In this document: one piece after another, positions 35,494 to 42,543 of the stretch | How the letters are laid out: the number at the start of each line of letters is the position of its first letter | How positions within the stretch are numbered: the stretch's first letter is position 1 | Assembly: GCF_003627095.1 (NCBI RefSeq) | Contig: NZ_CP032627.1 | Span: 2,542,001-2,606,000, forward strand | DNA: 64,000 nt | From: Lactococcus allomyrinae | GTDB lineage: Bacteria > Bacillota > Bacilli > Lactobacillales > Streptococcaceae | Reading direction: 5' to 3' | The notes under the pieces: model-generated | The model's database searches: none | What the model was told of the DNA's origin: nothing | The model's input: only the letters and a program-made list of their open reading frames with translations | Made by a program: the position numbers and the translations under genes

Positions 35494-36519
35494 ATGAAAA
35501 TAGAAGAAATTTTGGGAAAACTGGTATCTTTTAATACAGTTAATGATTCAGAAAAAGAAAAGATGTTCGACTTTATTCGAGTTTTTCTAACTGATTATCA
35601 TTTTAGATTCAAGAATGTCGGCGCCTGTCTTGTGGCAGAACGTGGTAAAAGTAAAATTGGATTTTTAGGTCATACAGATACGGTGCCAGCAAGTGAAAAA
35701 TGGACGACTAATCCGTGGGAACTTGTCCAAAAGGGAGATAAGCTTTATGGTTTGGGAGTTTGTGATATGAAAAGTGGGATTGCGGCAATGTTATTTGTTG
35801 CAAGCCAAACGGAAAAAGCAGTAACATTTTATTTTACCTATGATGAAGAAATTGGATTTGCGGGGATTCGTGATTTAATTGCGGAAGAAGAATTTCCAGA
35901 AACCGTAATTATTTGTGAGCCAACAGATGAGCGCGTGTTAAATACAGGGAAAGGACTGTTTGAGTTTAGAGTTGATTTTTCAGGAGTAAGGGTCCATAGT
36001 TCGGTTGCTACTGATGATAAAAATGCTATTTTCAGAGCGACAGATTTTATAAATGAGCTTCGTAACTTTAGCGCAGAACTCCGTAAAAGTCAACCCAATC
36101 ATAATTTTTCAATACCATTTACTAGTATGAATGTTGGGCAGATTTCAGGTGGAGATTCGGTTAATTCTACTGCTGAAAAATGTTGGATAGTTGCAGACTT
36201 TAGAACGAATCCAAATGAACATCAAAAAGTAAGAGAGGAGATAAAAAGATTATCAAATGAACAGCCGATAAAACTTACAATTTTAAATGATATTGAACCT
36301 TTTGAAAATAAAATTTCAGAGAGGGAGATAGATAGAATATTTGATAGAAATTTTGAGGGTGATGATGGTATGACGGAGGCAAGTTTTCTTCCGCGGACCA
36401 CAACACGTATCATTTATGGTGCAGGCCCAGACACCTCACACCAAGCAGACGAATATGTTTCACTAGAATCTTTGAAGCGTGTTGCAATTATTTATAAGCA
36501 GTTGATTGAGCAAAGTTGA
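35494..36519 (+). CDS. M20-family metallopeptidase / deacylase
   Basis: 341-aa dinuclear zinc hydrolase of the ArgE/DapE/carboxypeptidase group. Metal ligands show in FLGHTDTVPAS (His-x-Asp), GVCDMKSGIAAM and the catalytic pair YDEEIG, with EPTDE and a C-terminal His in DTSHQADEY. ATG 35494, with GGAAG 10 bases before, is preferred over GTG 35485; the site lies in the loop of a GCACTT/AAGTGC hairpin. It lies between the ABC transporter and a DapF-fold gene. DapE-like desuccinylase (lysine pathway) or release of histidine from a dipeptide or acyl form are both possible. Confidence 0.8.
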   Translation: MKIEEILGKLVSFNTVNDSEKEKMFDFIRVFLTDYHFRFKNVGACLVAERGKSKIGFLGHTDTVPASEKWTTNPWELVQKGDKLYGLGVCDMKSGIAAMLFVASQTEKAVTFYFTYDEEIGFAGIRDLIAEEEFPETVIICEPTDERVLNTGKGLFEFRVDFSGVRVHSSVATDDKNAIFRATDFINELRNFSAELRKSQPNHNFSIPFTSMNVGQISGGDSVNSTAEKCWIVADFRTNPNEHQKVREEIKRLSNEQPIKLTILNDIEPFENKISEREIDRIFDRNFEGDDGMTEASFLPRTTTRIIYGAGPDTSHQADEYVSLESLKRVAIIYKQLIEQS

Positions 36520-36584
36520 TAGTAAGTGATTGATAAAATAGGATTGGTCAGTTAACAGCGCTACTCGTCATAAGGAGTTATACG

Positions 36585-37313
36585 ATGAACTATAATTATC
36601 ACATTTATCGTCCTTCAGGAAATGATACCGCTCTTGTTGAGGGGAATGACTTTTCCGAAAAAGAACGTCAAGAAATTAATAGAGTGATTATGAGCCAACA
36701 TCCAAATGTAGAACAAGTTGGATTTATAACGGCTCGTCAACCTCCCAAGCTTTCAATGGCGGGAGGTGAGTTTTGTGGTAACGCAAGTCGCTGCGCAGCA
36801 TTTTATTATCTAGGAGGTGCAGATGGAGTGCTTGCTTTGGAAGTTTGTGAGGGAAAGCGAAAGGTCAATGTAGGAATGGAGAAAGGACAAGCTTGGTCAG
36901 AAATTCCATTGATTGACTCGATTGAAAGGAGTGTGAAAAAACTGACTGATGACCTGTATGAGGTGAAGTTAGAAGGGATTACTCATCTTGTTTCGATAGG
37001 ATATCCTCAAAATCCAAAACACATGGCGATGAAATTTATTGATAAGTATAAGGAAACTGTAGAAGATTGCTTAGGGGTTATTTTTGTAGAAGATGATGAG
37101 ATATATCCTGTGGTTTGGGTTAAAAAAATCAATACTCTGTTTTGTGAAACAGCTTGTGGTTCAGGAACAATGGCTGTGGCAATGGTGGAGTATAAAAAGT
37201 TTGGGAACTTCGTTGAGTTAGGTTTAAGGCAGCCTTCGGGTAAGTGGATTACTGCTATAATTGATAAGCGAGGCGCTAGAATTTTTGGAGAAGTTGAAGA
37301 AATACCTTTATAG
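36585..37313 (+). CDS. DapF-fold amino acid racemase/epimerase
   Basis: 242-aa member of the diaminopimelate epimerase superfamily, which inverts amino acids without cofactor using two cysteines. Both are visible: Cys64 in GEFCGNASRC and Cys191 in TACGSGTMAV; the N-terminal SGNDT (11-15) matches the DapF substrate loop. It is shorter than typical DapF (about 270 aa or more). Some histidine racemases, such as staphylococcal CntK, belong to this superfamily. Because the His-regulated transporter lies upstream, histidine is a candidate substrate, but a DAP epimerase beside an M20 enzyme is the main alternative. AAGGAG precedes the ATG. Confidence 0.75.
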   Translation: MNYNYHIYRPSGNDTALVEGNDFSEKERQEINRVIMSQHPNVEQVGFITARQPPKLSMAGGEFCGNASRCAAFYYLGGADGVLALEVCEGKRKVNVGMEKGQAWSEIPLIDSIERSVKKLTDDLYEVKLEGITHLVSIGYPQNPKHMAMKFIDKYKETVEDCLGVIFVEDDEIYPVVWVKKINTLFCETACGSGTMAVAMVEYKKFGNFVELGLRQPSGKWITAIIDKRGARIFGEVEEIPL

Positions 37314-37572
37314 ATGATTTGTTGTAAACAAAAAAATGATGTTATGGTTTGATTTTCGTGATATGGGGATGATGACTTTGACTCAGAATCTTAGTGTTGC
37401 ACTGAGAATAAAGTGACAACTGCGGTATTATGAAATCTTCTGGGGTTTTAAAGTGAGATTGTCATAAAACGGTTGATTTGAGACCAAAAGTCATAAAAGT
37501 GATAGAATATATAAGTCATACTAACGAAATTTAATGGTTGGTGATAGAAAAATTAATATGTAGGAAAATATT

Positions 37573-39004
37573 TTGGAGAAGCAAAATCAGGTGAAGCGCA
37601 ACCTTAAACAGCGCCATATTACAATGATTGCTCTGGGTGGCACGATTGGTACAGGTTTGTTTTTGACTTCTGGAGCGACGATTAGTCAAGCCGGACCGTG
37701 GGGTTCAGTACTTGCTTATGTTTTTATCGGGATTATGGTTTATTTTGTGATGACTTCATTGGGTGAGATGGCGACTTATCTTCCAACATCAGGTTCATTT
37801 TCTGACTATGGGGGAGATATGTTGATCCAGCGTTTGGTTTTGCTCTGGGGTGGAATTATTGGATTAATGGTGCAATTACAATCGCTGTTGATTTGACAAC
37901 GGCTGGATTGATTACTCAATTTTGGTTTCCTCATATTCCTTCATGGATTTTTTCTGGAATTGCAACAATCTTGATTTTTGTGATTAATGTTCTTGCAGTG
38001 GGAGCTTTTGGTGAAACGGAATATTGGCTTTCAACGATAAAGGTAATCACTATTGTTCTATTTCTTATTATAGGTATTTTAACGATTGTAGGTGTTTTAG
38101 GACAAGGTAATGTTGATGTGGCAGCTAATTTGACTGCGGGCAATCATGGATTTGTTGGTGGTGTGTCTGGATTTGTTGGGGTATTGCTGATTGCAGGTTT
38201 TTCTTTTCAGGGAACAGAGCTACTTGGTGTAACTGCGGGAGAGTCAGAAAATCCTGGACAATCTATTCCGAAAGCGATGAATTCAATTTTCTGGCGGATT
38301 TTACTTTTTTATATTTTTTCAATCATTGTTATTGCGGCGATTATTAATTTTAAAGATCCGCGACTGCTCAATCCAAACTCAACGGCAGTAATGAGTCCAT
38401 TTACTATTGTCTTTAAAAACATTGGTTTCGCACTTGCAGCTTCTGTGATGAATGCTGTGATTTTAACTTCGGTTATTTCTTCCGCAAACTCTGTGATGTA
38501 TGCTTCTACGCGCATCCTTTATTCACTAGGTCAAGAGAATGGGGCACCAAAATTTTTTGGACGTACTGCTAAAAATGGTATTCCATTTTACGCTTTACTT
38601 GCGACAGCAGTCATTTGTTTTATCACATTTTTAACAGGAATTTTTGGAACTCAAATTTATCTATTTTTGGTAGATTTGTCATCACTGACAGGTTTTCTGG
38701 CTTGGCTTGGAATTTCTGTCAGTCACATTCGATTTCGTCGTGCCTATGTTGCACAAGGAAAAGATTTGAAAGACCTTCCTTATACAGCAAAATGGTTTCC
38801 TTTTGGACCAATGGTTGCGCTTTTGATGACTGCAGCTATTGCGATTAATTTGGATCCTTCTATGCTTTTTAGTAGTCATTGGGGGAAGGGCTTGCATTGT
38901 ACGCTGCTATTCCAATCTTTCTTATTTTATATTTTGGATATAAATGGAAATATAATACAAAAATTATTCCGCTTGAAGAAGTAGATTTGAGCCGAGAAAA
39001 ATAA
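37573..39004 (+). pseudogene. LysP/HisP-type amino acid permease with two frameshifts
   Basis: A 12-helix APC permease (RHITMIALGGTIGTGLFL) read in three frames. The first frame breaks at GGGGG 37810-37814; adding one G gives YGGRYVDPAFGFALGW and restores the family sequence. The second breaks at GGGGG 38881-38885; adding one G gives HWGEGLALYAAIPIF through to a stop at 39004. With both bases the product is 477 aa, the normal length. It starts with TTG after AGGA. The protein resembles LysP and the L. lactis histidine permease HisP (formerly LysQ). Both breaks lie in G-runs, so sequencing error is quite possible. Confidence 0.8.
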
Positions 39005-39119
39005 TAATGTATGATAAAATAAAAAACGAAAGCTCTTTTTACTTGCTGACAAAGTTGTCAGTAAATTTTCAGTGCTGACAGAAAACTGTCAGTAAATTAT
39101 TTTGTGAAAAAGGAAAAAA

Positions 39120-39602
39120 ATGATTGAAATAAATACACGGATGGAAATTTCGGCTCCCGCTTCGGAGATTTTTGATGCTTTTGTCAATCCTGAAAAGATA
39201 GGGAATTTTTGGTTTTCAAATAGTTCGGAACGTTGGGAAAAAGGAAAAACAATAATACTGAGCTATGAGGAATTTGAAGCTAATGTACCGATTCAAATCA
39301 TGGATATTCGAGAAAATCGTCGAATTTTATTGACTTGGGGACCGATTTCTGATGAACGAGCAGTTACGATGAGTTTCACGCAGGTTGATGAGAAAACGAT
39401 TGTTGAGGTGAAGGAAGTTGGTTTCCAAGAGTATGAACGGTTGCTGACAGATCCAGTCCTTGCTGAAGTTCGTACTTATGAATATGAGGAAATTATAAAT
39501 AATCTAATGGGTGGAAAAGGAGGTTGGACTTTTGTTCTGGCTTGCTTGAAAGCTTATTTGGAAAATGGTGTGACGAGCTTACGAACAGGCTTGCTTCGCT
39601 GA
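39120..39602 (+). CDS. SRPBCC / AHSA1-like domain protein
   Basis: 160-aa soluble protein of the START-like SRPBCC superfamily (AHSA1/ATPase activator homologue type), which binds hydrophobic ligands in a helix-grip fold. Typical features are the start IEINTRMEISAPASEIFDAF and the strand-loop IRENRRILLTWGP. AAAAAGGAAAAA precedes the ATG. It follows a cluster of CTGTCAG palindromes (39044-39096) and ends in a UUCG terminator, so it is a single-gene unit. The ligand is unknown. Confidence 0.8.
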   Translation: MIEINTRMEISAPASEIFDAFVNPEKIGNFWFSNSSERWEKGKTIILSYEEFEANVPIQIMDIRENRRILLTWGPISDERAVTMSFTQVDEKTIVEVKEVGFQEYERLLTDPVLAEVRTYEYEEIINNLMGGKGGWTFVLACLKAYLENGVTSLRTGLLR

Positions 39603-39606
39603 TGAA

Positions 39607-39631
39607 ATAAATGCATCTTCGGATGCATTTT
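39607..39631 (+). terminator. UUCG terminator after the SRPBCC gene
   Basis: AAATGCATC-TTCG-GATGCATTT followed by TTG. Confidence 0.85.
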
Positions 39632-39788
39632 TGTTTGTCTTAATTTAGTAGTTGTTCTGCAATTAAGGTAGTCTAAGCAAACGAGTTTGATGAGAACGAA
39701 CACGAACGTAGATTGGCGCACCATAGCGTGTTCTGGTGTGTTTTGCACATCAAAATGCGTAAAATGGTTTATCTATAATCAACAAAAC

Positions 39789-39802
39789 TTGATTTGTATC
39801 AA
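39789..39802 (+). promoter_or_regulatory. FNR-type palindrome upstream of the ABC ATPase gene
   Basis: TTGATTTGTATCAA matches TTGAT-N4-ATCAA exactly. It lies 46 bases before the ATPase start, within about 47 bases of sequence that recurs almost unchanged at 40831. The -10 region is ATAAAT near 39824. Confidence 0.65.
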
Positions 39803-39847
39803 TTTTTTTACTGATGAAAAATGATAAATTCTATTTTGGAGAAAAAA

Positions 39848-40666
39848 ATGAAAATTACGAATTTAGCCATTAAGTTTGGTGATAAGGAAGTGTTACAATC
39901 TATCAATTTGCAGGTCAATAAAGGTGAACGTATCGCGATTTTAGGGCAAAATGGTTCTGGAAAAACAACACTTTTAAACTTAATCAACAAAACTTTAGTA
40001 CCCACAGCAGGAAAAATTGAGGACGAAGATTTTGAGATTAATAATCAAAATCGCTGTTATATCATGCAGCATGAGAATTTGCCGAGTGAGTTAAAGATTA
40101 AAGAAGCACTATACGTTTTGGCGCAAAGTCCAGAGAATTTTGAAAAGGGATTAGGACTTGCTGAACATTTTGATTTAACAAAAGCTTTGGATAAGCGATT
40201 TTCTAAACTTTCTGGTGGTGAAAAGCAGAAGTTGTTTTTGATTTCGGCGATACAAAATAATCCTGAATATTTCTTTCTTGATGAAATTACAACGGGGCTA
40301 GATTACAATTCCAGAGATGAACTATTGAGTTTTTTGTCAGAAGTTTTTGAAGAAAGTCAGGCGACACTTTTTCTTGTCACTCACTATATTGAAGAAGCTT
40401 TACGTCTGTGTAATCGTTTTGTTGTTGTTGCTAATGGGCGAATTACACAGGACTTTACACGTGATGAACTGGTTCAGACTAACTTTTCTTTGGTGCAATT
40501 TGACCGTTTACAAATTGGTCTGACAGAGGAGTTGATTGATGAAAAAACTTGGACTTATAAGATTTTAAAGGACAAAATGCCAGATATCTTGGAGACGAGA
40601 TATGAGGAAATCACAAGATATGAACGTGATTTTGTAAGAAACCTTGGCGAAATCATTTCAGACTAA
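39848..40666 (+). CDS. ABC exporter ATPase
   Basis: 272-aa ATPase. The start is ATG 39848, with GGAG at 39838 (MKITNLAIKFGDKEVL); an upstream ATG at 39821 lies in the promoter region. Walker A GQNGSGKT is at 33-40, the signature KLSGGEKQKLFLISA near 127 and Walker B EYFFLDEITTGLD near 148. A C-terminal ~70-residue extension follows the nucleotide domain. The ABC-2 permease gene lies 286 bases downstream with its own copy of the FNR-type site. Exported substrate unknown. Confidence 0.88.
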   Translation: MKITNLAIKFGDKEVLQSINLQVNKGERIAILGQNGSGKTTLLNLINKTLVPTAGKIEDEDFEINNQNRCYIMQHENLPSELKIKEALYVLAQSPENFEKGLGLAEHFDLTKALDKRFSKLSGGEKQKLFLISAIQNNPEYFFLDEITTGLDYNSRDELLSFLSEVFEESQATLFLVTHYIEEALRLCNRFVVVANGRITQDFTRDELVQTNFSLVQFDRLQIGLTEELIDEKTWTYKILKDKMPDILETRYEEITRYERDFVRNLGEIISD

Positions 40667-40830
40667 ATGTGCGACGACTTATTTAACTATGTTTTGATAC
40701 CAGCTTCAATAGCTCCAGTTGAAACTTTGACAGTAGTGTAAAGTTAAAGATAGCACTAGATTCGTCAATCTTTGCTTTGCAGTTTTAGGCGTTTAGTGAG
40801 ATGGGACAGAACATTATTATTGAAAAAACA

Positions 40831-40844
40831 TTGATTTGTATCAA
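40831..40844 (+). promoter_or_regulatory. FNR-type palindrome upstream of the ABC-2 permease gene
   Basis: A second exact TTGATTTGTATCAA, with the same downstream sequence and TAAAAT at 40866-40871. The spacing of site to -10 is the same as at 39789. Confidence 0.65.
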
Positions 40845-40952
40845 TTTTTTTACTGATAGAAAATGTTAAAATTTCTGTCAGTTTATTAGTGTCTAAAAAT
40901 TAACCACTGGAAAGCTGTCAGTACACTGACAGAAATTAATAATTAATATAAA

Positions 40953-41693
40953 ATGAATAATTTTTCAAAATATCTTATGATAGAACTCAAACTACGCTTC
41001 CGAGTTCCGATACAACTCTTTTTCGTTTTTGGTTTTCCAATCTTTCTGATGATTGCATTTTCGGTCATTTTTGCAAAAAATAATCCGAGTTATCTACAAG
41101 AAAATTTAGGCATTATCATGATGTATGCCGTGTTGTCGGCGAGTATTGCAAGTCTTTCGATAGAGATTTCTAAATATAACGCTGACCAATATTATTCGAT
41201 GTTGGAGAGGCGCGGCGCCAATAAATATGTCTATCTTCTTGCCCAAATTTTAGGTTTTGTCCTTATTGTTTTTCTATCAAGCCTTGTTATTCTTGCGATT
41301 GCAGTGGTTGTCTATCATTATCAGCTTCCTAGATTTGGTGTAGTGCTCCTTTATTACGTGAAATTATACCTTTATGCCATTCCATTTTTCCTCATTTCTA
41401 TTATTATTGGTTTTGGAGTTAAAAATCCTGCCATCGCGAGTAGTCTGGGACTACCCATTATGTTTGTCAGCTTCTTTCTATCAGGAATGATGATTCCATT
41501 TTCTCAAATGACAGGTATCATTCGAGTTATTTCCGCAAATTTCTTTCTGACACAACTTCTGTCAGCACTAACAGAAACGCTGACGCATCATTATTTATTG
41601 CAGCCCAATTGGTTGGAAATTTTGCTCAGTGTGGCTGTTATTTTGCTTTTGGCAATCTACACAATCAGACACAGATCGTTTGCAAAAAGATAG
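40953..41693 (+). CDS. ABC-2 type permease
   Basis: 246-aa membrane protein with about six helices and the ABC-2 layout: a cytoplasmic N-terminus (KYLMIELKLRFRVPIQLFFV), then helices with VVYHYQLPRFG between, and the conserved late segment FVSFFLSGMMIPFSQM. It pairs with the ATPase upstream; both have the same FNR-like control site. No Shine-Dalgarno is obvious before its ATG (only AT-rich sequence). Confidence 0.85.
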   Translation: MNNFSKYLMIELKLRFRVPIQLFFVFGFPIFLMIAFSVIFAKNNPSYLQENLGIIMMYAVLSASIASLSIEISKYNADQYYSMLERRGANKYVYLLAQILGFVLIVFLSSLVILAIAVVVYHYQLPRFGVVLLYYVKLYLYAIPFFLISIIIGFGVKNPAIASSLGLPIMFVSFFLSGMMIPFSQMTGIIRVISANFFLTQLLSALTETLTHHYLLQPNWLEILLSVAVILLLAIYTIRHRSFAKR

Positions 41694-41990
41694 AAAGGAA
41701 AACAAAGTGAGAATAAAATTAAAAACCGACTATCCACCGTGGTTAGCGGAATTTCTGTAAGTTTAATATTTATCCTATGATTGATTTGTTGTAAAAATCG
41801 ATAAAGATGCACCCTAACTTTAAAGGATAGGAACGATACAAGACACGCATGAGTGAATAACGGAATTAGAAATTATCAATAATTCTTGAATTTCTATCAA
41901 AACTGAGCTAAAAAATTTTCTGTCAGCATACTGACAAGTTTTCATAAAAATTATTTATCAATAAATCGGGTCTGTCATTAGTTTAAAATC

Positions 41991-42130
41991 TAATACTGGT
42001 TAATTTTTAAAAGGAACTTTTAGAAATTAAAGTTTGCGTTTACGCAAATTGTCTGTTGTGCAGCCACAAGGCAGTATATCTGTAGTTTAACTACTAAATT
42101 TGTAACGTAGATTGAGAGATAAACTAGTAT
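41991..42130. repeat. Complete ~140-bp MITE-like element, copy A
   Basis: Ends TAATACTGGTTAA and TTTATCTC/ACTAGTAT form imperfect terminal inverted repeats (ATACTNGTT). Its reverse complement aligns over its whole length with 62909-63050, including TAGAAATTAAAGTTT and GGCAGTATAT. It has no coding capacity. Confidence 0.8.
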
Positions 42131-42180
42131 AATCATCAAGTTTGGGTCGTTTAAACTCATAAAAGAAAACCGTACGTTTT

Positions 42181-42540
42181 AACCAACTGAGTTCACCATC
42201 CTTGGAGTCAGGCTCATATCTTAACCAACCAACTGAGTTCGAAAGGCTAGAAAAAAGTGAAAAAAGATAAAATCAACAACCTGCACAAGCGAAGAACGCG
42301 TATTTTCCTATTTTTCATTATTTCAAATCTAGCACCCCTCACATCTTGTAACTGAGTTCGTCCTCCTTGAAGATAGTGAAAAATTGTAAAATGGAACCGG
42401 TTCTTCGAGCAGATCTTCGTGGCTTCGCCACTACGCTGTCCGTTTGCTTAGCTGCTAAAGCAGCAAGAGCAAAAGGCAACCACATTTTCCATATTTTTCA
42501 TGACTTCAGAACAGTCGGGCTCATATTTTAAAGGAGTAAA
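42181..42540. repeat. Dispersed hairpin-promoter element, tandem copies upstream of norB
   Basis: The direct-repeat word AACTGAGTTCG occurs at 42185, 42231 and 42350. The first full unit has arms GCTAGAAAAAAGTGAAAAAA and its partner ending CTAGC. The second pairs TGAAGATAGTGAAAAAT with a partner around ATTTTTCATGACTTCA, and contains GTGGCTTCGCCAC. Same family as 26059, 34430, 52203 and 60617. Confidence 0.75.
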
Positions 42541-42543
42541 CAA

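Larger units (their letters stand above)
41694..42543. other. 850-bp gap: gene remnant and two dispersed element families
   Basis: From left to right: a ribosome binding site AAAGGAAAA with a GTG ORF of only 17 codons (41707-41760, MRIKLKTDYPPWLAEFL), probably the remnant of a gene once following the permease; a CTGTCAG palindrome near 41920; a complete ~140-bp MITE-like element (41991-42130); and two or three copies of the hairpin-promoter element (42181-42540) leading into the NO reductase gene. Confidence 0.65.
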
